A stretch of DNA of 64,000 nt from Pseudomonadota bacterium (GCA_023398955.1 JAEWRL010000187.1:15479-79478); one strand, 5' to 3'. Shown: positions 53,719 to 63,477, numbered from the stretch's first letter. Made by a program: numbers and translations. Notes: generated by a model from the letters alone, not told the origin.

Positions 53719-55715
53719 TCGCGGGAGCCTCCCGACTGGTGCCTCGCGTCCTGGCGCTAACGCTGACGTTCTCCCTTGCGTCGGCGACGCTCGTGGCGCT
53801 GATCGCGCCGTGGTTGCTGCTCCATCGCGATCCCCTGGCACGAGGGGACACGGGCGTGCTCCTGAGCGGCATGTGCTTGGGGGGAGCGCTCGCTGCACTA
53901 CGCGCCTGGTGGCGCCTCTCGCGGCACCGCTTCGCCCTGCGCGCGCTCGGGATGGGTTCCGACGCGGTGGAGCCCCACGAGCTGGCAGCGCTCCTGGAGG
54001 AAGACAGGCAACTGACCCTTGGATGGTTGCTCCTCTCGGTCCTCGCCCTCCTCGTGGTCGCGATCAGTCACGGACCCGGACGCTTGGACTTGCATACGGG
54101 GCTAAGCCTTGCACTCCTCGGGACCGTGCTAGTCGCCGCCGCATCGCTCCCCCTACGGGTGTTGCTCCGAGGCACCCTCATGCGAGCCATCGAGCTCGCG
54201 CCGCCAAACGTCATGCATGAGGTCGTCGCAGCGACGGCGGAGCGAGGGCACGCTGGCAAGCGTCTCCGGGACCGGCTTCTCGTCGCACTCGTCACGCCCA
54301 TCGTCTTCGTGACGGTCGGGGCCGGGCTCATCGCTGCTGCTCACTTGCGTCGCGAGGACGTCAGTCAGCGCGAAGAAACGGCTCGCGCCCTGGCGCGTGC
54401 CGCGTTGGAGCCGCAGCCAGCGCTCGTAGAGGGCGCGGGGATCGATGCTGCCTTGAAGGAGGCCGGACGAGATGGCTTCGTGGCGACTGTGCTCCCCCAA
54501 TCCGACGAGTACCGCGTTCGCTCGTTGAAGGGCGGCTTCGTCGAGCTGACTGCCCCACTCGACGGTGGCAGTGCCACGGTGCGCTTCGCGGGCTCCACGG
54601 TCCCCGTGCTGGGTCCTGAGGCGCTGCTCGTCGCCGGGTTGGCAGTGCTCGGAGCGATCGCTCTCGGACTACTCCTCGCGCGGGCGCTAAACGATGACCT
54701 GACCTCCGCCACCCGTGGCGTGCGCCTCCTCGACACCGAATCGGTCATGCGCGGAGCAGCTCAGTGGACGCGGTCCTCCAAGTTCCGGGCCGTCGACGCG
54801 CTCGGGCGTTCTGTCGAGCAGCTGGCAGCCCGCTTCCGGGTGTTCGCCCATGCGCAAGAACGCGCCATCGACGCGCGAGAAGCAGTGACGCGAACGCGAG
54901 GGCTATTCTTTGCCAGCGTGAGCCACGACCTCAAGAGTCCGCTCAACGCCATTCTCGGTTTCACCGAGTTGGTTCGTAACACGCCCGGCGTCACGGATGG
55001 ACAAGCAGAGAGTCTCGAGGTCATAGAGACTCGAGGACGGGAGCTCCTGGCCCTTATCGAGACGATCCTTGACGCAGCGCGCGTGGAAGCAGGACAGCTT
55101 CGACTCGTCCATGAACCTGTCGACATGAGCGAGCTCATCGCCGATGCGATCGAGAAGGGTCGCGATCTCGGAGCCAATCGTCTGATAGACGTCGTGGGAG
55201 AAATCGGCGACAGAGTGCCCACTGTGATCGCTGATCGAGTGCGGCTGGCGCGCGCGCTGGCCACGTTCATTGGGCACGCCGCTCGGACGGGCGGGGATGG
55301 TCCGGCCCATCTACGCGCGGTGTGCCGCCACGGGGGCGGTGTCGTCCTGGACGTGGAGGTCCCGAGCCGCGGCTATCCCGCCCGTCGACTACTAGGAATG
55401 CTCAACCGCGACCAACAACCGGGCGCCGCCGAGCACCGCGGCCTTGCCCTAGCGCTGAGCCTGGCCCGCTCCATCGTCGAGCTCCACGGGGGCGTGCTCA
55501 CCGTTGCCGACCGTGCCCCAGAACGCGTCTGCTTCCGAGTGGAGCTAGATCCAGCACTCTGCCCGCCCACGGGGTCCGAGGCGAGCCAGGGGTCTCCCTC
55601 GAGCCCCGCCGCGCGGTCCGCCAGACCCAGGGAGGCACCCGCTGTCAGCCAACGTGCCCTACCACCGAGGGCGACTCTCGTTACTGAGGTGACACCGCTG
55701 AAGTCGCGTCTCTAA
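53715..55715 (+). CDS. Histidine kinase-like membrane protein with degenerate ATPase domain
   Basis: 666 aa from the ATG at 53715, overlapping the previous stop. Several membrane helices in the first 180 residues and more at about 190-215 and 300-320, HAMP-like region, then HisKA with the phosphoacceptor VSHDLKSPLNAILGFTEL at about 402. In the following ATPase region the N-box Asn is lost (VRLARALATFIGHAARTG) and the G1 DxGxG box is replaced (VEVPSRGYPA), while a remnant of the final motif remains (RGLALALSLARSIVELHGG). It may be catalytically inactive and act as a partner of the upstream kinase. No response regulator gene is adjacent. Confidence 0.8.
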   Translation: MIAGASRLVPRVLALTLTFSLASATLVALIAPWLLLHRDPLARGDTGVLLSGMCLGGALAALRAWWRLSRHRFALRALGMGSDAVEPHELAALLEEDRQLTLGWLLLSVLALLVVAISHGPGRLDLHTGLSLALLGTVLVAAASLPLRVLLRGTLMRAIELAPPNVMHEVVAATAERGHAGKRLRDRLLVALVTPIVFVTVGAGLIAAAHLRREDVSQREETARALARAALEPQPALVEGAGIDAALKEAGRDGFVATVLPQSDEYRVRSLKGGFVELTAPLDGGSATVRFAGSTVPVLGPEALLVAGLAVLGAIALGLLLARALNDDLTSATRGVRLLDTESVMRGAAQWTRSSKFRAVDALGRSVEQLAARFRVFAHAQERAIDAREAVTRTRGLFFASVSHDLKSPLNAILGFTELVRNTPGVTDGQAESLEVIETRGRELLALIETILDAARVEAGQLRLVHEPVDMSELIADAIEKGRDLGANRLIDVVGEIGDRVPTVIADRVRLARALATFIGHAARTGGDGPAHLRAVCRHGGGVVLDVEVPSRGYPARRLLGMLNRDQQPGAAEHRGLALALSLARSIVELHGGVLTVADRAPERVCFRVELDPALCPPTGSEASQGSPSSPAARSARPREAPAVSQRALPPRATLVTEVTPLKSRL

Positions 55716-55759
55716 CCAATGGTCACGTGTCGGCACACCCCGGGTGTACGGCGCTGTGC

Positions 55760-57286
55760 TCAGCGCACGACGACCATGAAGCTCCCGAGCCCGTTCTCCC
55801 TGCCCGTGGTCGCTCCGCCCCAGGCTTCCGGAACGTGAGGCTTCGTCCACTCAAAGAGCCACTTGGCGTCGAGGGGAGAAGCATTGATACACCCAGCGCT
55901 CATGGGCATCCCGAAGTCTTCGTGCCAATAGGCGGCATGGAGCGCAAACGGCATGTTGAAATACTGGGTGTGAGGAACCTCCGCCATCCAGAAGTTCTTT
56001 GGATCCCCCTGCTCTGGAGACATTGTCGTGTGCTTAACCTTGTAGGTAATTCTGAAGACCCCCAGAGGGGTCGTGCTCGCCTTCACGGGGTCGACCCCCT
56101 CCCGCGGCACCCCTCCGGCACCGGGTGACACAAGGGTCGCGAAAACGGGCCGCTTGCCCTCGTAGGCAACGAGGGTGCCCTTGCTGATGCTGACGACGAT
56201 CGAGCGCTCGGACTCCCCGGCCTGCCACCAAGGCTGCCCGACTGCCCGCGCCACCGTGGCATCTGCCTCCGGGACCCAGGCGCAGCCGCGCGGGTCCTCG
56301 CACTCGCGGGTCCTCAGATAGCGCGCCCCCTGCCAGGTGACGGGCTCCGTGCTCGGATCCAGAGGGATGGCGGCCCGAAGGGGCCAGCGTTTCCGGCCTT
56401 CTTCAAATGTGTTTGCCTCCCGATAGAAGCGCGCGGCCGAGCCCTTGCGAAGCCATGCGATGGGAAGCGCCATGGTCTCGTCGAGCAGGACACCTCGAAA
56501 CCGAGAGTGTCGGAAGGGCCTGACCCTGTCGGCGGGAACCAGGGAACCGTCGGGGCTCGCCAGCCACGTGCGGCCCTCGACCTCGAAGGCACCGGAGTAC
56601 GCGAGGGTGGTCCCTGCAGGAGCATACTTGTAGAACGGCTCCTCTTCCGCGGCACCGCGCAAGGATCCCGCATTCCGAAGGAACCACGGCATTGTGCCTG
56701 ATCCCGCCACGGGGCGGGCTTCGGCGAGCCGCTCGTGTCCGCGGTGTCCGGGGTGCAGCTCCCGGCGCTGCCCAGCTCGACCCAATGGCCCCTCGAAACG
56801 TGCCACCTCCGTCGGCGTGGGGAGGCGTCGATACATCGGAGCGTAATCCGAAATCGCGTACTGGAAGGGGTATGCTCCCGACGTGCGCCGCAGCAGCTGC
56901 AGCCCACGGACCCGCCGCGACCGGCGCTCGGGGGTCACCGCGAAGTCGTCGCAGACGTACCCCCTCGGCTGGATCGCGAAGAAGCCACCCGGGCAGCCCT
57001 TGCCGGGGATCCTCTCCACGCCATTCAGGGTGACGGCATCGCCACGGAGCAGAGCACCCAGGGGCGCATCATCCCGCCGCGGCTCCTTGTAAATCCAAGC
57101 GTTCTCGGCGGTGCACCAGAGCCGGGGCGCGCTAGCCGACGCGACATCGGACGCGGCAGCCAGCACGACGGCGAGCGACGCCAGCGCTCTCCCAAGGTTT
57201 CCAAGGCGCCATGGCCGAGAGCCGAGCACAGTCCCACTCTGGCGCGTGCCGACAAGGGCGCAAGCGCTGCGGGCGAAAAAGGCCAC
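55760..57286 (-). CDS. L,D-transpeptidase (YkuD domain), exported
   Basis: 508 aa with signal peptide (LASLAVVLAAASDVASASA). The N-terminal half contains SH3-like and unknown beta domains (WIYKEPRRDDAPLGALLRGDAVTL). The C-terminal YkuD domain has VVSISKGTLVAYEGKRPVF, TPLGVFRITYKV and the catalytic MPMSAGCINASPLDAKWLFEW, where Cys is the nucleophile and His lies in ALHAAYWHEDFG. It would cross-link or modify peptidoglycan. Divergent from ruvB across 75 bp. Confidence 0.88.
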   Translation of the reverse strand: MAFFARSACALVGTRQSGTVLGSRPWRLGNLGRALASLAVVLAAASDVASASAPRLWCTAENAWIYKEPRRDDAPLGALLRGDAVTLNGVERIPGKGCPGGFFAIQPRGYVCDDFAVTPERRSRRVRGLQLLRRTSGAYPFQYAISDYAPMYRRLPTPTEVARFEGPLGRAGQRRELHPGHRGHERLAEARPVAGSGTMPWFLRNAGSLRGAAEEEPFYKYAPAGTTLAYSGAFEVEGRTWLASPDGSLVPADRVRPFRHSRFRGVLLDETMALPIAWLRKGSAARFYREANTFEEGRKRWPLRAAIPLDPSTEPVTWQGARYLRTRECEDPRGCAWVPEADATVARAVGQPWWQAGESERSIVVSISKGTLVAYEGKRPVFATLVSPGAGGVPREGVDPVKASTTPLGVFRITYKVKHTTMSPEQGDPKNFWMAEVPHTQYFNMPFALHAAYWHEDFGMPMSAGCINASPLDAKWLFEWTKPHVPEAWGGATTGRENGLGSFMVVVR

Positions 57287-57361
57287 GCTGCCTTGGGCCT
57301 GATCCTCTCCGATCGTATTGGCCTGCGTCGAGCTCGGATTCGGGCTAGAGTCCGGCGACCC

Positions 57362-58408
57362 ATGAGTCGCCCCACGCCCTCGTCTGCCAGCGACGAAAGG
57401 CTCGTCTCGACGGCAACCGGCGGAGACGACGAGCGCTTCGATAGGCTATTTCGACCCCAGACCCTCGACGACTTCGTGGGCCAGCAGAAGCACCGGGACA
57501 ACCTGCGGGTCTATGTAGAGGCGGCGCGTCGCCGTGGCGAGCCGCTCGACCACATCTTACTCTGCGGGCCTCCGGGGCTCGGGAAGACGACGCTAGCCCA
57601 CATCCTGGCGCGGGAGATGGGGAGTGAGCTGCACTTGACCAGCGGACCTGCCGTGGAGCACAAGGGGGTGCTCACGGGGCTGCTGACACGCCTCGAGCGC
57701 AACGACGTCTTGTTCATCGATGAGATCCACCGGTTGAGCGCGCCGGTCGAGGAGGCCCTCTACCCGGCTATCGAGGACTTTCGAATCGACGTGATGATGG
57801 GCGACGGCGCCTATGCCGAGAGCATTCCTCTCGACCTGAAGCCTTTCACGCTGGTGGGCGCCACGACGCGAACCGGTCTGTTGACGAAGCCTCTGCACGA
57901 ACGCTTCGGAGTAACTCTAAGGCTAGACTTTTACGAGGTGGAGGACCTGCAGAGCATCGTCCTCCGGAGTGCCCGCTTGCTCGGTGTGCCCTGTTCGGAG
58001 GACGGAGCACTGGCGCTAGCGCGGCGCTCCCGCGGCACCCCGCGCGTCGCCAATCGGCTCCTGCGCCGTGTTCGCGACTTCGCCGAAGTGGAGGGCACGG
58101 GGGTCATTGATGCGGAGATCGTGGAGATGACTGGGAAGCGCCTGGAGATCGATAGGAGCGGACTCGACGAGATGGACCGGCGTCTCTTGGGCATCCTCAT
58201 CGAGCACTACGAGGGCGGCCCGGTGGGGGTGGAGACGATCGCAGCGGCGCTCGCAGAGCCACGAGACACCATCGAGGATGTGTACGAGCCCTACCTCCTC
58301 CAACAAGGCTTCCTCGGTCGGACGCCGCGAGGGCGTATCGCTACGCGCAAGGCGTACCATCACCTCGGGGTCTCCGAGCCGCTCGCAAAGCAGGGCAAGC
58401 TCTTCTGA
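57362..58408 (+). CDS. ruvB: Holliday junction DNA helicase subunit RuvB
   Basis: 348-residue AAA+ motor that drives branch migration with RuvA. Walker A GPPGLGKTT at 69-77, Walker B FIDEIHRL, sensor I GATTRTGLLTKPLHERFG, arginine finger region SRGTPRVANRLLRRVRD, and the winged C-terminal domain GPVGVETIAAALAEPRDTIEDVYEPYLLQQGFLGRTPRGR. The start at 57362 gives the normal length; the longer frame upstream is not conserved. ruvA and ruvC are not adjacent. Confidence 0.97.
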   Translation: MSRPTPSSASDERLVSTATGGDDERFDRLFRPQTLDDFVGQQKHRDNLRVYVEAARRRGEPLDHILLCGPPGLGKTTLAHILAREMGSELHLTSGPAVEHKGVLTGLLTRLERNDVLFIDEIHRLSAPVEEALYPAIEDFRIDVMMGDGAYAESIPLDLKPFTLVGATTRTGLLTKPLHERFGVTLRLDFYEVEDLQSIVLRSARLLGVPCSEDGALALARRSRGTPRVANRLLRRVRDFAEVEGTGVIDAEIVEMTGKRLEIDRSGLDEMDRRLLGILIEHYEGGPVGVETIAAALAEPRDTIEDVYEPYLLQQGFLGRTPRGRIATRKAYHHLGVSEPLAKQGKLF

Positions 58409-58598
58409 GAGGCTGGGCGCCGAGCGAGGCATCGCCAGGAGGGGTCGAACCAACGAAACACGCCGGAGTTCCGCGGGAAACTCGGGTGACGCGGCGCTGC
58501 TCAGCCGACAAAAGTGTCATTGGATTCTCGGTGAAGCGTCTGAGACACAGGGATGAAACAGCGAGAGCCGCAGATTGCTCGCGGAGGTCCGACACACG

Positions 58599-60026
58599 AT
58601 GAAACGAATAACGACCATTCTCACCGGAGCCCTTGGGGTGATGACCCCAGCGCTCGCCTTCGCCGAGGAGGCCGCTGGGCCGACCACCAAAGACTTGTCC
58701 GTCGTCGCTGACACCGTCTGGGTGCTGCTTTGCGCATTCCTCGTCTTCTTCATGCACGCGGGATTTGCGCTCGTGGAGAGCGGCTTCGCCAGAAAGAAGA
58801 ACGTCGTCAACATCCTGGGCAAGAACATGCTGGTCGTGGCCATGACGTCGGTCGCGTTCTTCCTGGTCGGCTTCGGGTTCATGTTCGGCAATGGCAATGC
58901 GTTCATTGGGACTACCGGCTTCCTCGTGCCCAACGATGCGTCCCTCTACGAGGCTCTCAGCTGGACGAGCGTGCCCGTGAGCGTGAAGTTCATCTTCCAG
59001 ATGGTGTTCGCGGCGACGGGCGCCACCATCGTGTCGGGGGCGGTCGCGGAGCGCATCCACTATAAGGCATTCATCATCTTCGCGGTCATCATGGGCGCCT
59101 TCATCTACCCAATCGCGGGGCACTGGGTATGGGGCGGAGGTTTCCTTGCCAACCTGGGCTTCCTGGACTTCGCCGGTTCCACCGTCGTTCACTCCGTCGG
59201 CGGCTGGGCTGCCCTCGTGGGCGTCATGATGCTTGGTCCCCGCCGGGGCAAGTACGCGAAGGATGGGAGCATCAAGCCGATTCCAGGGCACAACATGACA
59301 AGCGCCGCACTCGGCACGTTCATTCTGTGGCTCGGTTGGTTCGGGTTCAACCCAGGCTCCACCATGGCAGCCAATCCCGAGGCGATCGGTCATATCGTGC
59401 TGACCACGATGATGGCGGGTGCGTCCGGTGCACTGGTCGCGACCTTCTACGCCTGGTTCCGCTCCGGCAGGCCCGACTTTGGGCTCACGGCGAACGGCGC
59501 TCTCGGCGGGCTCGTTGGCATTACGGCACCCTGCGCCTTCGTCACGGGTGGCATGTCGATCCTCATCGGTGCCATTGCTGGCGTGCTGATCGTCGAGGGC
59601 GTCATGTTCTTCGACCGCGTCCGTGCAGACGACCCGGTTGGCGCCACGAGCGTCCACCTGCTTTGCGGGATCTTTGGGACGCTGGCCCTAGGGCTCTTCG
59701 CGGAGCCGCAGGTCGCGGGCACCGTCGCCGGAGTAGAGACCGCAGGACTGTTTTACGGAGGCGGCGCGACGCAGCTCATCGCTCAACTGATCGGGATTGG
59801 TGTCGTCGGTCTCTTCACCGTCGTCGCGTCGATGATTGCCTGGGGCATCCTGAAGGCCACCATAGGTATTCGCGTGAGTGAGGAAGAGGAGTTCATCGGC
59901 CTCGACATCTCCGAGATGGGCATGGAGGCGTATCCTGACGATATGGGTCGCGGCACCGTAGATGGCACGGCACACCAGGGAGCGACTCGCGGCGCTCCAG
60001 AGCTCGCGGTAAACAAGGCAGGTTAG
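58599..60026 (+). CDS. amt: Ammonium transporter (Amt/MEP/Rh family)
   Basis: 475 aa from the ATG at 58599; an in-frame TTG at 58575 is less likely. N-terminal signal peptide (ITTILTGALGVMTPALAFA), then 11 membrane helices. The conserved pore His residues lie in STVVHSVGGWAALVG (about 197) and TSVHLLCGIFGTLALG (about 352). The C-terminal EEEEFIGLDISEMGMEAYP is the regulatory tail bound by P-II. A role in ammonium uptake is consistent with the glnB-glnA operon, but no glnK is adjacent. Confidence 0.96.
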   Translation: MKRITTILTGALGVMTPALAFAEEAAGPTTKDLSVVADTVWVLLCAFLVFFMHAGFALVESGFARKKNVVNILGKNMLVVAMTSVAFFLVGFGFMFGNGNAFIGTTGFLVPNDASLYEALSWTSVPVSVKFIFQMVFAATGATIVSGAVAERIHYKAFIIFAVIMGAFIYPIAGHWVWGGGFLANLGFLDFAGSTVVHSVGGWAALVGVMMLGPRRGKYAKDGSIKPIPGHNMTSAALGTFILWLGWFGFNPGSTMAANPEAIGHIVLTTMMAGASGALVATFYAWFRSGRPDFGLTANGALGGLVGITAPCAFVTGGMSILIGAIAGVLIVEGVMFFDRVRADDPVGATSVHLLCGIFGTLALGLFAEPQVAGTVAGVETAGLFYGGGATQLIAQLIGIGVVGLFTVVASMIAWGILKATIGIRVSEEEEFIGLDISEMGMEAYPDDMGRGTVDGTAHQGATRGAPELAVNKAG

Positions 60027-60629
60027 TCTCTCCCGTTCGACAGAAGCGATAGTGACCACGAGTTTGGCCCGGGTCACGCCGCCTGCGACAGATCCCCCGC
60101 GAAGGCTCGCCCGCCGCGGGGGAATCGCGTTTGGACCTGGGCCTCGGGCCGTAATCCCGAGCTGCACCGCACCCACTTCCCATCCTCCCCTCACCATCGG
60201 CTGGACTACCGGCTGAAGCCGCTGCGGTCATGGAGATATGTGGGAGATCGCGTGGAGTTCTCTCATGCAGGTATCGGATTCTCTGCGGTTGCAGCGCGGC
60301 CCGGGCGTCTGCTAGAGCTCCCACGCCAAAGTGATGGGAATCCGAGCGATCGCAGCCCCCCCATGCAGCGCGCAGACCTGCACTGCGAGCCGCGCAGCGC
60401 CTGCGCCCTCCCTTGAGCAGCGCCGCGGGCCCAGGTATCCGACGGTGGATAGATTCGGAACGCGGATTACTGCTTCTCGTTGTGTCAAGCCCTTGCGACC
60501 GCGGGCGGCTGGTAGAACGAACAAAGCACAGCCTGACGCCGGAGAGTGCCGATCAATGACCACGACAAGCGAATGTCGCTGCACGCAGGGAGCGCATGAA
60601 CGCGGGCAGGCCAGCACGGGGCTCCGTCG
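60027..60629. other. Intergenic region between amt and the mevalonate-type operon
   Basis: 603 bp with no convincing gene. A minus-strand frame (60312-60638) is open but has no recognisable family. A strong GC-rich hairpin at 60094-60122 follows amt and is listed separately. Confidence 0.45.
60094..60122 (+). terminator. GC-rich hairpin downstream of amt
   Basis: Perfect 8-bp stem CCCCCGCG (60094-60101) and CGCGGGGG (60115-60122) around a 13-base loop, 68 bp after the amt stop. No downstream T tract, so it may be a pause or RNA-stability hairpin rather than an intrinsic terminator. Confidence 0.4.
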
Positions 60630-61676
60630 ATGAAGCATTCGAAACCTGTTGGTCTCGTCGGCTACGGTGCCTACGTCCCCCGCTACAGGATCTCCGGTAC
60701 CGAGATTAGCCGGCTATGGACGAACGGAATGGGTTGTTCGCCCATCGACGAGAAGTCCGTGCCCGGGCTCGACGAGGACGTTGTGACCATGTCGATCGAG
60801 GCGGCTCGGAGCGCCTTGGTGCGAGCATCGGTACCGGCCTCGAGCTTGGGAGCCGTGTGGGTAGGCAGCGAGAGCCATCCTTATGCTGTGAAGCCGACGA
60901 GCACCATTGTCGCGGAGGCGATTGGGGCCACTCCCCTAACCCTCGCTGCCGATTGGCAGTTCGCTTGCAAAGCGGGAAGCGAGGCGTTGCAGGGGGCACT
61001 CGGTCTTGTGGCCTCTGGCGCTGTGTCTCACGCCCTTGCCATCGGCATGGACACGGCCCAGGGGCAGCCCGGGGACGCCCTGGAGTACACGGCGTCGGCC
61101 GGAGGCGCCGCCTTCATCGTCGGCGATGCCTCAGAAGCCGTCGCGATCCTTGACGCTTCTGCCTCGTACGTGTCGGACACCCCCGACTTCTGGCGGCGCG
61201 AGCACGAGCACTACCCTAGGCACTCGGGTCGCTTTACAGGAGAGCCCGCCTACTTCCGTCATGTGAAGGCAGCGGCACAGCTCGTGATGGAAGAGGTTGG
61301 AGCTACAAGCCGTGACTACGCCCACGTGGTTTTCCACCAGCCGAACCTGAAGTTCCCGCAAAAGGTCGGGAAATCGCTAGGTTTCTCGAGCGCCCAGCTG
61401 GAGCTCGGCCTGCTTGTCAACCAGATTGGGAATACCTACGCCGGGGCCTCGCTGATAGGGCTTAGCGCCATCCTGGACCACGCGAAGCCGGGCGAGCGCG
61501 TCTTGTCGGTCTCCTTCGGCAGCGGTGCAGGCAGCGACGCCTTCAGCTGGCGCATCACGGAGCGCCTCGTGGAGGTACGGCGGCGGGCACCTCTTGTTTC
61601 CCAATATCTCGCGCGGCGCACGAGCCTTGGGTACGCGGAGTACGCGCGCCACCGCGACAAGCTTCGAGTCGATTGA
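60630..61676 (+). CDS. Archaeal-type hydroxymethylglutaryl-CoA synthase
   Basis: 348-residue thiolase-fold enzyme that condenses acetoacetyl-CoA and acetyl-CoA to HMG-CoA. Catalytic Cys113 in WQFACKAGSEALQGAL, His236 in VFHQPNLKFPQKVGKSL, and the substrate region SESHPYAVKPTSTI; late GNTYAGASLIGLSAILD and VSFGSGAGSDAF. The RFTGEPAYFRHVK stretch and the size are those of the archaeal HMG-CoA synthase rather than the larger bacterial/eukaryotic MvaS. First gene of a three-gene operon with thiolase and DUF35 protein. Confidence 0.87.
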   Translation: MKHSKPVGLVGYGAYVPRYRISGTEISRLWTNGMGCSPIDEKSVPGLDEDVVTMSIEAARSALVRASVPASSLGAVWVGSESHPYAVKPTSTIVAEAIGATPLTLAADWQFACKAGSEALQGALGLVASGAVSHALAIGMDTAQGQPGDALEYTASAGGAAFIVGDASEAVAILDASASYVSDTPDFWRREHEHYPRHSGRFTGEPAYFRHVKAAAQLVMEEVGATSRDYAHVVFHQPNLKFPQKVGKSLGFSSAQLELGLLVNQIGNTYAGASLIGLSAILDHAKPGERVLSVSFGSGAGSDAFSWRITERLVEVRRRAPLVSQYLARRTSLGYAEYARHRDKLRVD

Positions 61677-61703
61677 CCCTTGATCGAGAAGAACGGCCAC
61701 TCA

Positions 61704-62876
61704 ATGCGAGATGTAGCGATTATCGGAATCGGCCAGGTGCCTGTCGGCGAACACTGGGCCACGTCGCTCCGTGAGCTCGGATCAAGAGCCGTCCGTCGTG
61801 CCACGGCGGACGCGAACGTGTCGAGCATTGACGCCTTGTATGTGGGGAATATGCTGGCAGGCTCCGTCTCCGGGCAGCGCCACCTCGGGCCGCTCATCGC
61901 GCAGTATGCGGGTTATAGCGGGGTGGAGTGTCTGCGCATCGAGTCTGCATGCGGCTCCGGGGGCGCCGTCGTCCACGCCGCAACGCGCGCGGTGGCGTCG
62001 GGTATGGCGGACGTGGTCGTCGCCGTTGGCGTCGAAAAGATGACCGACAGATCGCCGACCGAGGTAACTGCAGAGCTCGCCACTGCCGCCGACGCTGACT
62101 TTGAAGCAGACGTTGGCCTCTCATTCGTGGCCCTCAACGCGCTCCTCATGCAGCGATACCTCTTCGAGTGTGAGGCGCGCCACGAAGAGTTCGCTCCCTT
62201 CGTGATCAACGCCCACGCGAACGCCCGCGGAAACCCGAATGCCATGTTCCGGTTCCCGGTGACGGCCAAGAGCTTTGCGGAAGCGAAAATGATCGCCGAT
62301 CCGATCAACCTGCTCGACAGCTCGCCGGTGAGCGACGGCGCCGCGGCGGTCGTGCTTTGCCCGTTGGAGAGCGCCCACCGCTACTCCCGAAGCCCAGTGC
62401 GGGTTCTGGCAGCGGCGAGTGCGACAGACACCCTCGCGCTGCACGACCGGGAGGACCCATTGGCGTTCGCGGCAGCCGGCAGGAGCGCCCGGCGGGCCTA
62501 CGAGCAGGCCGGCGTGGGACCCGAGGACATCAGTGTCCTGGAGGTCCACGACGCTTTCACCATCACGACGGTGCTTTCCTTGGAAGCAAGCGGCTTTGCA
62601 AAGCGTGGCGAGGCGCTGAGGCTTGCCACCCCCGACCAGATCGGGATCGGTGGCAGGCTGCCGCTGTGTACGATGGGCGGTTTGAAGGCACGGGGACACG
62701 CCGTCGGCGCGTCCGGAACCTACCAGATCGTCGAGCTCGTCCAACAACTCCGCGGGGAGGCCGGCCCCAATCAGATTGCGAATCCCCGGATCGGCATGGC
62801 GCAGAGCATCGGTGGCAGCGCAGCAAGCGTATTTACGACCATTCTCGGCGGACCGGACCACATGCCGCGACGCTGA
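61704..62876 (+). CDS. Thiolase-family acetyl-CoA acetyltransferase (archaeal type)
   Basis: 390-residue thiolase from the ATG at 61704 (MRDVAIIGIGQVPVG). The nucleophile Cys83 lies in RIESACGSGGAVVHAA, His282 in LEVHDAFTITT, and His332 in GGLKARGHAVGASGTYQ. It belongs to the SCPx-like thiolases that supply acetoacetyl-CoA to archaeal HMG-CoA synthase. It lies 27 bp after that gene and ahead of the DUF35 gene. Confidence 0.9.
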   Translation: MRDVAIIGIGQVPVGEHWATSLRELGSRAVRRATADANVSSIDALYVGNMLAGSVSGQRHLGPLIAQYAGYSGVECLRIESACGSGGAVVHAATRAVASGMADVVVAVGVEKMTDRSPTEVTAELATAADADFEADVGLSFVALNALLMQRYLFECEARHEEFAPFVINAHANARGNPNAMFRFPVTAKSFAEAKMIADPINLLDSSPVSDGAAAVVLCPLESAHRYSRSPVRVLAAASATDTLALHDREDPLAFAAAGRSARRAYEQAGVGPEDISVLEVHDAFTITTVLSLEASGFAKRGEALRLATPDQIGIGGRLPLCTMGGLKARGHAVGASGTYQIVELVQQLRGEAGPNQIANPRIGMAQSIGGSAASVFTTILGGPDHMPRR

Positions 62877-62929
62877 GCCGCACCCGCGCGGCGGCGGTCT
62901 CCGCCCGCGGAGAGCCGCCTGGAGCTACG

Positions 62930-63346
62930 ATGGAAATCCCTAGACACTGGCGCAATCAGAAGATCCGCTACGCTCTCGTCGGCGCACGTTGCGAGGGTTG
63001 TCAGAAGTACCTCATGCCCCCACCGGGCGTCTGCCCCGGGTGCGGCAGCGAGACACTGTCCGAGCATCAGTTTTCCGGGCGCGGGACGGTCTACTCCTAC
63101 TCCACGATGGTTCAGGGTCCGCAGCGCTTTGCGCGCCAGCTCCCCTTCTCGGTGGCCTTGATCGAGCTTGCGGAAGGCCCCCGAATCGTCGCACAGCTCT
63201 GCGACCTGGGAGACCTCAAACCAACCGTCGGGATGCCCGTGGAGATGGTCACGCGCAAGCTGCACCAGGACGGCAGCGACGGTCTCATCGTCTACGGCTA
63301 CAAGTTCCGTCCCGTGCTGCCTTGCATGGACGCGACTGCTGAGTAA
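62930..63346 (+). CDS. DUF35 zinc-ribbon/OB-fold protein
   Basis: 138 aa: zinc ribbon with Cys21-xx-Cys24 and Cys35-xx-Cys38 (GARCEGCQKY, PGVCPGCGS) followed by an OB fold (GRGTVYSYSTMVQGPQRFARQLPFSVALIELAEGPRIVAQL). In archaea this protein bridges the thiolase and HMG-CoA synthase in one complex and channels acetoacetyl-CoA; the adjacent genes here match that set. ATG at 62930, 53 bp after the thiolase stop. Confidence 0.92.
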   Translation: MEIPRHWRNQKIRYALVGARCEGCQKYLMPPPGVCPGCGSETLSEHQFSGRGTVYSYSTMVQGPQRFARQLPFSVALIELAEGPRIVAQLCDLGDLKPTVGMPVEMVTRKLHQDGSDGLIVYGYKFRPVLPCMDATAE

Positions 63347-63477
63347 AGAGACCCAGGCGGAGATGGAAGGCTGGGTCCGTCACGGTCACAGACGACGGCC
63401 CACGCTTCCGATGAGCTTCGGTTTAGATCTCCTCGTCGGTGGACTAGCACCTCGTGCCCGAAGTTCCTGCCTAGTTT

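Noticed and set aside
58341..59657. 438-codon minus-strand frame opposite amt
   Set aside because: His/Glu-rich product typical of an antisense Amt frame; the sense strand is clearly coding.
60312..60638. 108-codon minus-strand frame downstream of amt
   Set aside because: Lacks a recognisable family and a ribosome site; it overlaps the start of the HMG-CoA synthase gene. Not listed as a gene.
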